From positions 620,001-684,000 of the forward strand of contig JAAROD010000090.1 of the NCBI GenBank assembly GCA_012274445.1: a DNA stretch of 64,000 nucleotides. The letters are read 5' to 3'. The notes under the pieces were generated by a model. The model ran no database searches. It was not told the origin of the DNA and saw only the letters and a list, made by a program, of their open reading frames with translations. The position numbers and the translations under genes are program-made. This document shows positions 34,761 through 44,499 of the stretch, in pieces. This DNA comes from Sclerotiophoma versabilis (taxonomy: Eukaryota > Ascomycota > Dothideomycetes > Pleosporales > Didymellaceae). Within the stretch, counting starts at the first letter, position 1. Every line of letters starts with the position of its first letter.

Positions 34761-35067
34761 TGTTACGCTCGACGTGATAGACAGTCAGCCAGAAGGCCTT
34801 GAGCTCCTCATCATTGGGTCGATCGAACGTTGAATGAACCAATCAAAGATCGGTACAACCAGCTTGGCCCATTCTGTGGGCTGTGACGTTCTTGAAAGAA
34901 CTGTGAATGATTGGATTGCATATAACCTCGAAGGACACAGAGGTAACAAATCCAAATCCAAAATACTTCATCTACTCACACTTTTGGAGCAGGTCTTCGT
35001 TCCGGATAGCGATCACGTCGGCGTTGATACCGGCCTTCTCGAGCGACAGCGTGATTGTGACGGGCAT

Positions 35068-35374
35068 CTTGTCAGATTTTGAGAGATAGTCAAAGCTGAG
35101 ACAACGCCTTAAGGGGTGGTTTCTGGTCTGTTGGGTGAAGTGTCAAGCTTGAAGTTTCGTGCAGAGGACCAACCCTGAAGCAGCGTTATATTACTTGTTG
35201 GCAAGTATGGTTCGCTACCTAATGCAAGCCATGGGACGTGAGGGCCGACTCGTGCGCCCAGCGCAGACAAATCTGAGGAGCTCACAATATCTGAAACAGA
35301 GACGATTCGTATTCTTTTCGGCGAATGATCCGTTCAACCCCCATTATACTGGCGCCTCGCCATCTTCCTAGTTA
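35068..35374. other. Short intergenic region
   Basis: This is the upstream region of the interrupted gene and the 3' flank of the 144-residue gene. Nothing else is seen. Confidence 0.35.
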
Positions 35375-35809
35375 TCAATCATCTTTCCGATAGTTACGCC
35401 GCTTCCACGATCGAAAAGCATTCGCATTCAGACCCAGAGCCTGCCGCTCCAGCGCCTCGAGCTCTTCTTCAATCGGATCAGACACATCAGCACGACCCAT
35501 TGCATTCGCTTCGAGCCACTCCGTACGCTTAGCTAAGATAGCAGCCTTCAGTTGAGATGGAAGTGGCGGTATAAACCTTGACTTCTTGTTTGGTGATAGT
35601 GAAGTTGGAGTTGCGGTGCGTCGCCGAAGGTTCCTCCCAGGGCTGCCAAGATCCGAAGAGATTCCCTTGGTAGGACTGGTTGCCGGTGTGGCTTCACTAG
35701 ACTCACCGTCTCTGCGACGTGTTAGGGTTGGTATTGCCGTGCTCGAGTATGCTGGATGAGCTGGATGGTTCACGGGGATGCGGACTTTCAAGACAACAAT
35801 AAGTGACAT
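35375..35809 (-). CDS. Hypothetical protein, 144 residues
   Basis: A single open frame starts from a true ATG at 35809. The middle is Ser/Thr/Pro-rich with Arg clusters (RRRTATPTSLSPNKKSR), suggesting a disordered, possibly nuclear protein. The C-terminal part is helical and charged (QLKAAILAKRTEWLEANAMG, then IEEELEALERQALGL) and ends with a basic tail. The first 30 residues are less convincing and an alternative N-terminal exon could exist upstream. No family is recognised. It lies in a gene-poor island between the element-broken gene and a hairpin, so expression is uncertain. Confidence 0.45.
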   Translation of the reverse strand: MSLIVVLKVRIPVNHPAHPAYSSTAIPTLTRRRDGESSEATPATSPTKGISSDLGSPGRNLRRRTATPTSLSPNKKSRFIPPLPSQLKAAILAKRTEWLEANAMGRADVSDPIEEELEALERQALGLNANAFRSWKRRNYRKDD

Positions 35810-36449
35810 CTGAGTGGAAAGAATTTAGAATCAAAGATATCGAAGGCGGTACAATTGCAGATGTACATGTCAAAGGTGATTTACACATAAAGAGGTTCCA
35901 CATGGTATTGTCAGGTGAGTTGCTTGCTTCTCGTGTCTTTGTTTTGGCTTTGTTCGAAGACAACTTCCACGCACGGGTGACAAATTTCTAGGTACATGGA
36001 AGAAGCTTGCACGTTCAGACTCACAACCCGCTGCTGCTGCTGCTGCTGCAGCAGCAATCTTGTGAGTCTTCCCTCATCTTTTTGTTAGCAAAGGTGAACA
36101 TCTTTTAAACCCATCTTGTCAATTCATCCAAAATGACAATTTTGTACACTGTTTGTACACAATAGCAAACACCAGCGTTACGATACCCTCGGTCAGAAGG
36201 TCTCACAACTGCCCATAAGATGCCTAGTTCACCTCTATGTGGAAGCAGTGAGGGTACGATGGCCGTCCTAATGATGCTGCACGAAGTCGATCGCACCCGA
36301 GGTGCTGCTGCTGGACATACCCCATGTCTGCCGAGTAATTTTAGAGCATTATCAATATCCAAGAGTTTTTTTTTACCATGGAAAGCTGAAGAATAAATGT
36401 TTTTCTGTGAACTGATTGTGTCTAGCACCATCAACACCAGCTCTGGCTC
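35810..36449. other. Intergenic region with hairpin
   Basis: No gene is supported. The region contains the inverted repeat at 36017-36069, listed separately, and a T9 run near 36367. Confidence 0.4.
36017..36069. repeat. CTG/CAG trinucleotide hairpin with inverted-repeat arms
   Basis: Perfect 10-base arms (AGACTCACAA at 36017 and TTGTGAGTCT at 36060) enclose a run of CTG units that turns into CAG units. The centre is therefore also self-complementary. The whole can fold into a long stem on either strand. Confidence 0.8.
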
Positions 36450-37573
36450 TTGCTAACTTTCTTTCCACGCATTCCTCGCTCACGCTTGTCCCAACACAAC
36501 ACGCTCATCAGCTCACCCCTGAAGAAGACGCCAAGTTTGCACACCGTCTACCATGGACCGGAAACCAGCACCGACACAATATCCCGCCTGAACGCCTGCA
36601 TTGCGCCAGCCCTCTCGTCTCGCCTCCCAACACACCTCGCCACACGGGTTGGTACCTTTGAGCAGCAGTGGATGATGTTTGAGCTTGGAGATCTGAATGT
36701 ATTTGCGGTGAATATGGGGCGTGGGGAGTGTACAATCTGGTGATTTATCGATGGGTTGAGGAGTTGAGACGACCGGAGCCGTCGCATGATGCGGAACAAA
36801 GATGGGGATGTTGAGGTATTTGGTGTGCTGAGCTTTGGACCGGAGTTCCTCGGTTTTTTACTGACGAACGATGAGGGTTTCAACTTCCTTTTGAGTGTAC
36901 TAGTGAGCTGTGGGGAGAAGGGATTTGAGAGGATGTGTGATATGGGGTTGTGGTACTGGCGTCGAGATGTGAAAGAAGCGCTTTTCGAGATGATGGAAGA
37001 GGGAAGTGCGATTGATCTGCTTGTCGCTTCCTGTGACACTATCTGTAGGGGTTTCAGTCACCATGGACACGAGAAGGAAAGCTGCAACGAGAGTCCAGCA
37101 CATCCAATACCTCCACAGTCAGTGGCGAGGACATCTTCTCCGACAAGAGCGCTCACACGCTCAATACTGGAGCAACACCATTTCCACGATGACATGGAAT
37201 CCAGCAACGAAGAGAAACACGCCCTGCAACTCACCATCCCAGACTTTCCGACCTCCCATGGTTTCAAGACGTTACTAACGATCCTGTGTATTCTAGAGCA
37301 TATAAGTCTGGCTGTCTCCGCCAACACAAGAACGACTACAGGGAAGAGCGCATGCGCTATGCCAATCCCAAGTTCAATGCTCACCACGACACAGCTGAGG
37401 CGTGTGAGGAAAAGCTTCGAATAATTAGGGAGAAGCTTGCACTGTTCAAGGAGGAGGGCATCGAACTGAGTGACGAGGAGGTGGAGAAGGCGATAGGCCA
37501 GTCAAAGGTTATAGATATTGTGGGGGAAGAAGGCCAGGTAGAGGACGAAGGAACTAGAGAAAGAAGCGAGTAA
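36450..37573 (+). pseudogene. Frame-broken or multi-exon unidentified locus
   Basis: Successive protein-like stretches occur on the plus strand in different frames. One ends FEQQWMMFELGDLNVFAVNM (to 36743), another reads YRWVEELRRPEPSHD (about 36740-36800), a third reads GVLSFGPEFLGFLLTNDEGF (36786 onward), and the last at 37290-37573 is charged and helical (KLRIIREKLALFKEEGIELS). Only before the last is there a convincing intron end (TTACTAAC then CTAG at about 37285-37309). The other frame changes lack clear GT/AG pairs. This may be a gene with unusual introns or a decayed copy. I do not recognise the product. Confidence 0.3.
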
Positions 37574-37747
37574 GAGGAACTCTGAGAACCGGTATGTTTC
37601 GCTGCAGTGAGCGTTGTAGAAACTACTGAGCGTCAGTAGCTATCCATGGGGTTATCGTCTTCACAACAGAAAGAGAAATTTACTTGCCATCTGCCGTTGA
37701 ACTACCGTCTAAGCCATCTTCTCTTATATCCTCCACATTCCACTCAT

Positions 37748-39222
37748 CTACAACTCCTTCTTCAAAAAGTGCTCTGGCCTATGATCCGTTTCATAGTCCA
37801 CGTGCACGTAAGCCCTCTCAACATCTGGTAGACTCTCAAGCTTGATCTGAAGCTCTTCGGCAATGTCGTGCGTGGCTCGCAGCGAGCTCTCAGGGTCCAT
37901 GACAACGTCGACTTCGACAATGAGGCGCGGACCGGAGTGATAGGCGCGCACGGTGTCAATTTGGCGGATTGCGTGAGAGTGTGTCATGGCTGTGAGCATC
38001 AGTTAGTAAACCGTACCGTGTGAAGGAGGAGTAAAGAGTTACAGATGTATGTAATATGCTGGAGCATATTCGTGTCCGCAGTGACACCAATGAGGAGCTG
38101 GAACTCGCTGTACGCGGTCCTGCTCCATAAAAAGATGATCAGAACAGAGAGGATCATGGCGCCCATAGGATCGATCCACCACTTAAGCTTCGCGCCTCCC
38201 ACGCTGGTCAGGATACCAAAGCCGTTGATGAACAAGTCGTTCCTGTGATCTTCCCACAGAATTCGAACTTGACTGTATTTATTACGGATAGCCCAGCAGT
38301 ACAGGAAAAGACTGAATTTTGTTGCGAAAGCAATAGCAACTGCAATCACAGAGGGCAGGTAGAAGTCGTTTGTCTCGCTGCCGCTGTGCCCAGCCACGGT
38401 GCGGATAGCCTCAACGATGATGACGACAGAGACGGTGATCATGAGCGCGCAGAAGGAGAGGTTGCCTGCGGTTTCGATGCGTGCTTTGCCTGATGGGAAC
38501 TTGCGCGCATCGACGCGTGACACGGCGCGGGCGCACATTATCAAGGTCAAGTTTGATAACGGATCGAAGAGCGAGTCGGCCATGGTTGTGAACAGCGACA
38601 GCGACTTTGAGCTGATAGCTGCGTAGAGCTGGAGAACTGCGAGAAGGACATTTGCTACGAAAGAGCCGACGACGGCAATCTTGTATTTGAGCTGGTTGGC
38701 GTCTCCTTCTTCTTTCGCTGCGCGCCGGTGGTCATCGACAGGCTTCAATAGCCGCTCAATGTTCTCGTTCTGCGCCTCGTAAAACTCCTCTAACTTTTTC
38801 GCATTACGCGCCTTCTTATTCAGGCTTATGGGACCGCAGCCATCGCGCTTGCGCGAGCTATTTGCGCGGATTTGGGCGAGCTCATTCTCGGGCTTGATCG
38901 CACAAGCGAGATGGTATGGGTCATTGTCAGGCGTGTATTGCGGGAGTGGCTGCGACTCGACATCGCTGGAGCTGTCGGCGCGATTCAAGACGTGGCTGGG
39001 TCGTGCGATTGGGTCGTGATCAGAGGTCGAAGCGGTCTCGACGGCTGTGCTGTTGCCGTTGAACTTGTGGACGGCACCTTCGGACGCTGTGGCTTGTTGT
39101 GAGGCGGAGGCGGAGGCGGCATGGACATGGGGGCTTGCGGTACGCTCCACGCGATCGGGGTGTGTGTGGAAGGGATGTGGTTTCATCGAGATGGCATGGT
39201 GGAGATTCGGTTCCGACGACAT
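37748..39222 (-). CDS. Cation diffusion facilitator, Mn-type (CDF/MTP)
   Basis: CDF proteins exchange divalent metal for protons, usually moving Mn or Zn into a vacuole, Golgi or out of the cell. Two exons (39222-38043 and 37989-37748, 53-bp intron) give 473 residues. Residues about 1-185 are a long hydrophilic, His-containing lead. The membrane domain starts at LKYKIAVVGSFVANVLLAVL. Two acidic metal sites read TMADSLFDPLSN and WEDHRNDLFINGFG, both of D-x3-D form, which is the marker of the Mn-CDF group (Zn members have His-x3-Asp). The C-terminal cytosolic domain (YHSGPRLIVEVDVVMDPESS, then VERAYVHVDYE) is the usual ferredoxin-like dimer domain. The start at 39222 is the ATG before SSEPNLHH; upstream frame sequence looks non-coding. 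Confidence 0.92.
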
Positions 39223-40562
39223 GGCCACAGCAAGCGGTATGGGCCAGTCGGAGCAAACAAGATCGGCTTCAAAACAACGTGTAAGTGTAGATGATCTCCA
39301 AGGGTGCGAGAGAACTATCAAAGAGATAAGAAGAGGGGCAGTCAAGGAAAGAACCAGTCCATTGCTGCAGTAGGGATGTGTGTAATAAGATCGACACCGT
39401 CCAAGCCAAAGATCACCACGTGGGGAAGATCATGGCAGAGAAGATGTAAGCGCCTGGTCTGCCTACGCCGCTTCGCCACTTCTAGACAATGCACGTCGCT
39501 GGCCGCAATGAATACTGCTAGTGTGCGGTAGCTTGCGTTCATTACGCTGACGTCTCGAGAGCTTTGTTTAACAAATGGGAAGTGCCTCGGCGCCTTCACA
39601 GACGCCAGTCCCCGGACTCTCGCGTCCTCTATCGATAAGCTGCTCACTGCGTCATTGTAGCCTCAAGCAAGTTGTCTATATTCATGCTGCGACTGCTTCG
39701 GACTATAGCATTTCCCTAAAGTCAATCTCTCCTACCGTTGCGGCGTCTGGACTTTAATGATAAATATGCTGCTCCTGCCCTCAATCGCCGGTCAGCATTT
39801 CAGACTAGCACGGCGAGTGCGGAGCCAAGCCCGCGCCTGCATTAGCTCCATCTGATAACACGTCGGAGCCCATCGCGAACGTCATTCTTGCATTTATTGA
39901 GATTTCATAGAGGCATCACGTGAGCATCTTTCAAGATCTGTAATATGCATTAAAGAAAACTACAAGGCGATAGCCTGCCGGGCCAAAGCTGGTGTAAACG
40001 CCGGTTGAATGAACCTAATCAATGAATTGGGATATCTACTCTCCTAACGAGCAGTCTACTGCTTCGTCTTACAAGACTTCTGGTGCTACATGACTTTTGC
40101 GGAGACGTGCAAGGCGTGACGAGGTAAAGGCGAAGGTGAGGGCGTGTAAGGTCGTGATTCTGTGCCGGGGGTTGGGGCGGGGATCGAACTCGCGGGGGTC
40201 GGATGGGATTGGTCAGGGCGTGGCCTCCATGGAACGAGATAGTGGGTGAGACAGGTTGCGGCGCGGCGTTGTCTGACTAACCAACTGAGCCCAGGAAGGC
40301 GACTCTCACAGGCACGGCGGTGGTGATAGGGGTCTCATCGTCGGGCGGGCGCCCCAAGGACGATATCGAGTAGACATGGGCTGAGGCGGCATGATCTCAG
40401 TGGGTGGAGTCGGCTCGCGGCTGTGGAAGTCCATTCGTTTAGAGGAGTGGATCATAGTCAACCCTATAAGCTTAGTCAGAAAGCTAAATGAGTGATCTAG
40501 CAATGCGACTAGGCCCCATCTCGAGCCCGAATATTTAGGGCATGGGGAAGGACATGGGAATC
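39223..40562. other. Intergenic region
   Basis: This is the promoter of the CDF gene and 3' flank of kap95. A minus-strand open frame (about 39342-39541 from an internal ATG) is protein-like but unsupported and may be an upstream ORF. At 40180-40300 the minus strand has fragments resembling tRNA A and B boxes, but no cloverleaf can be drawn. Confidence 0.35.
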
Positions 40563-43537
40563 TCAAGCCATGACGCCTGTGTTGCCGCCTGTTCAAAGAT
40601 GGTTAGTTTGGGGAATAGATAAGATGTATCGGAGGTTGCAGAACTAGAACAAACATGACAGTGTGTGAGGCACTGCCTGGGAGCCGAGCATGCGTTACAA
40701 CTTACCAATTTGACGCTTGATTTGTTCGCGGGCCCATCGGGCGGTGTCACGCGTGCGTCCGCTGAAGTCCTGGTTTGCACGTGTCTCTCTTGCCATTGCG
40801 GTAAGGAAGTCGTGACGGAAATATTCCCTGATTTCGCCGTTCTGGAAGGCATCTGCAAGGTCACTTTGAACTGTCAGTTACAGTACATAGACACCGGTAA
40901 TTCAACGACTTACCCAATGACACCGCATGCAGATCGGAGAAGAGCCTCAGTCCTGTTAGGGTCTTGCTGGATTGTGCGGAGCAGATCGAAGATGGAGTCA
41001 AGGAACGGAACCAGGAGGTTGTTCTTGTTGCTCGCCTTCATTGCGTTGATGGCGCCATCCCAGGCATCCAGAATGCCTTCCCTCAACGATGTGATGTAAT
41101 CGATCATCTCATAGTTGTTCTCAGTGGTCAGTGAAACTTGGCCAGCTTGCTGAAGCACCTGAGCAACAACAGCGAGATATGTCTCGAAAGCACCATGAAT
41201 GGCATGTGCAATGTCGCCGAAGCACTGCAGAATAGCAGGCTTGAGCTGGTTTCCAAGCGCTGGACTCTGTACACGAATATCAGCATTGTTTAGACTGAAT
41301 GCATGCTTGGTGAAACTTACTCGGAGGTTGTTGAGCAGAGAGTTCATGAAAGCATCACAATAGGGTTGGACTTTCTCGCCAAGCGAACGTGTGATGTCAG
41401 AAACCAGACCGATAGCAACCGAGCACAAGGCAGGCTCCTCTTGGTTGTTCAAGGCGTTGTACAAGAAAGGAGAAAATGCATCCATGTACTTTTGGAAATC
41501 TTCGTCAAGCGCGGTAGCAATCGCTGCAATGGCAGCAAAGACTGTGTCAGGGACACTTGACTTGGGAGGAAGAGACGACAAAGTACCAAGCAGGATCTGC
41601 ATGATGCGGTCTGCCTGGGGCCTGATGTCGCCTTCCAGACGCTGAACGATGGACATAACAACACTGGCCAGACTTGTCTGCATTTCCTCAAGGGTAAGCT
41701 TGTCCTCGACACTGACGACTTGTGACTGGAGGCCGATCGACTTCTCCAGGCGCTCCAGGATGACATTGGATAGCTCGTTAACAAGAGGAACGCTGTCTGC
41801 TGCGGCGTTTGTTACGAAAGAGTTGAGAACTTCATATGCTGCGGTCCTGAGCTGGTTGTCGGCGTCGCCCCTTTCCGTGACCTGCAAAAGGTGCTGCACG
41901 CTCTGAGCAAAGTGAGCTGAAAGAGGGTTGCTCTGGCACCCGGGCTCCCCAGCGAACCTATCTGCCAGGTTCATGAGGGACCAACAACAGGATGCAGCCA
42001 TCTTGGGGTTGCTGGAAAGACCGTTGAACAGAGCACCAATCAGAGGAGGCAGATGCTGCTGTGCATCGAGAGCACCTGGTACAGCCTCGCAGATGCGTCC
42101 CAAAGCATAAGCTGCTGAATCTTTGACGTGGATGTTCTGGTCGTCCATCATGCTAATGAGAGTGGGCAGAGCTTGCTTGACGATGGGATCCAGGACGTGC
42201 TCCTCGGGTCCCTCCATGATCGCACCAAATGCGGAAACAGATGCATCTCTGTAGTGCCAGTCTTCAGAGCGGATGTGTTTCTCAATGAAAGCAAGAACGG
42301 GAGGCATAACAGCGCTACCGACACACTGTGCCCACAGTTGCAAACATTGGTAAGCGGCACGTGATACGTTGTACTCGTTGTCATCAGCATCCTCGTCCTG
42401 CTTAGCAAGAAGCTCCAGAAGGACTGGAACGACCTCCTGTGTGGCAACACGAGCAAAGTTGAAGTACTCCCGCAGCTCGGTGGAACCCTCAGCCTGTGCC
42501 TGTGTGTTGTCGTCTTCGATTGCGATTTCTTCCTCGCAGACTGTGCACCAAAACTCAACGGCAAGCTTGGCAACGTCCTCTTCATCACTCTTCATGCCCT
42601 GGATGGTGAGACCAAACAGGGCCTTTTCCATGTAGAAACGCATCTTGTCGTAGTAAAGGCCCATTATGCGGTTGAGACATCCATACGAACCTTGCTGGAT
42701 ACGTGTGTCGTCCGCCTGTGTAGCCTCGCAGATGACCTGCATAATGTAGTTGCGCTCGCCCTCGTTCTCGAAATTTGATCGTACAAATTCGATCGAGTCG
42801 CTGAGAGCTTGAATAGCTGCCACTCGGACATCACTGTTGGTCTCCTCCTTGCGAGCACCCTGCACGACAGCTGTCAAGATGGCGTTGGAGTGGTGTGCCA
42901 GTGCATCCCTCAACTCGATGTCGTCGGTGTCGCAGATGTAACCGATCGTTGTCAGCGATGCTTGCTTCTGGCTGTCATTACCCTGGCCGACATTCTCCAC
43001 GAGGGTTTGCATGAGCTCCGGCCATTGATTGCGGGGTATTTCGATCGCAGCGATGGAGGCAATGAGTTGGGCAACAGTCGTACCGACTTGTTTGTTCGGA
43101 GTCGTCAATGTGCGGAGAGCCAGCTCCTTGACCTCTTGCTTAATCTGAGAGTTCAGGTTGATCCATCGTTCCTGGACCTGACGTAATCTGGCGTATTCAC
43201 GAGCTGTGAAAGCGTTCTTCAGCGCCAGGGCAGCGGCTGTTCGAATGTGTGCTTGTGCGGCTTCGTCTGCAAGCTGTCCACCGAGAATGGAGAGGTATCG
43301 AGACTAGAGAGAGACATAATCGTCAGCGGCTGTGTTTGGGTGAGAGCACGCGCAGCCTTCTTGCTGTATGGGACACTTACAAAGTCAGAGTCGGCAGCCT
43401 GGGATAGTTGCAGCTCAGCATTCTGGCGGGTGGTGGCATCTTTCGGACTGTGAGTGGATGCTCTAGAGCTTCAGGGAGTATGGGAGTGGTCACTCACCAG
43501 GAGACAACGTCCCCTCCAACACCTGGTTGATATCCAT
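40563..43537 (-). CDS. kap95: Importin subunit beta-1 (karyopherin Kap95)
   Basis: Kap95 carries importin-alpha/cargo through nuclear pores and is released by Ran-GTP. Six exons (43537-43498, 43439-43381, 43303-41321, 41266-40914, 40863-40706, 40588-40563) give 872 residues, close to the family length. The N-terminus MDINQVLEGTLSPDATTRQN and following NAELQLSQAA are the importin-beta N-terminal domain. HEAT repeats fill the rest, including the acidic loop DEEDVA and the block SSNPKMAASCCWSLMNLADR. The end FSGRTRDTARWAREQIKRQI is typical. Intron 3 (41267-41320) is 54 nt, divisible by three and stop-free. The last intron (117 bp) is less certain; without it the protein ends three residues after RQI. 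Housekeeping expression is expected. Confidence 0.95.
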
Positions 43538-44499
43538 GACTGCAGGAGGGTGCTTCAAAGAGTCAAAGAGGGGTATCGATCAGCTGGACAACTAAGAGAG
43601 CCGCAGTGGCGGTAGGCGTGCGAGGTGGTGCGGCGAATGAGGTGAGGCCTGCGGAAGTTGCGGTGGGCGCTCGTGTAGGGAGGGAATTTGTGAAGCGAAA
43701 GAGGTCGAGGTTGCCAGGCCGATCTATTCACGTGTTTGGCTGCGCGGGAGTTTTCGTTCTGATGGATTGTGCCCCACTACGGCGCCGGTCAACGAGGCAA
43801 AGAGGTAATTAGAAGCTAGTGCGGACGAAAACAACAAACAAAGCACACAGGCGATGTTTGATGTGAAAGAGAAGATTCTGGAAATTATTTGCATCCCAGG
43901 CACGGGACTTGCGTTCACCATTTTGCCTGGAAGGCAGCGCCAACGCCCGCCTGGCCGCCTGGCAACCACATTGGCTCGCTTGGGTCGTGCTTTCTCCAGG
44001 TCTGCGTTCCCCCGCGGCTGCCTTGACCCTGCGCCGGACGTTCCCTCCTATCATGAAACAGTCTGAGGAGTCGAGAGATCTGCTGCAGGTTGCCAGCATT
44101 CGAGTCTCGTGCTGTCCAGCTCGCTGGGTTTGTCATGTGTCCTATGTTTCTGCCAGGCATCGTCGCCTGGCGCCCCTGATCCACGTCGTTAAACGCGCGT
44201 GGCTGCCGCAATGCCAATCATGGCTCTATTATTGGGCCGTTGGCGCGCAAAAACAACACCACTTCTATCCAGTCCTGACAATTTCGAAGTCTGTATGCAG
44301 AACAGAAGAAATAGATAGTGTAGACAAAGAGGCACATGCGGATGCTAGGAAACCCGTACGTACTATGTACAACCAAAGGCACGCGACAACGCCAGCTATG
44401 CAAACAATGCTAAGCTTCCCCCGTAAATCGGCACGTGCTGCTACCGAATGCTCGGAACGAGGAATTGGGAGTATCTTCAAGTGATGGTCGTCCTAGCAC
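43538..44499. other. Intergenic region
   Basis: This is the kap95 promoter plus 3' flank of the PP2C gene. Short frames here lack ATG starts or content. No repeat is seen. Confidence 0.4.

Larger units (their letters stand above)
33624..35067 (-). pseudogene. Unidentified gene interrupted by a transposable element
   Basis: The minus strand has an ATG at 35067 followed by MPVTITLSLEKAGINADVIA.., a GTGAGT donor at 34979 and an acceptor ending at 34901. The joined reading continues protein-like (TEWAKLVVPIFDWFIQRSI). About 34815-34820 the protein-like frame shifts by one base to NDEELKAFWLTVYHVERNR and then meets the mobile element at 34760. On the far side of the element, counting the 8-bp duplication once, the same frame continues (NGQHDTFSGW) into 33853 and below. 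Open frames then extend to stops at 33624 or 33554. So the gene carries an insertion and apparently also a one-base shift, and is probably inactive. I do not recognise the protein. The shift could instead reflect an unseen intron. Confidence 0.45.

Noticed and set aside
39342..39541. Minus-strand frame upstream of the CDF gene
   Set aside because: It is protein-like in composition but has no family, no splice link to the CDF gene, and overlaps the expected promoter/leader. It is at most an upstream ORF.
40180..40300. tRNA-like motifs on the minus strand (CTCAGTTGGTTAG and GAGTTCGATCC)
   Set aside because: The two boxes are about 100 bases apart. The D stem does not pair and no acceptor stem complementary to the 3' side exists, so no cloverleaf can be formed.
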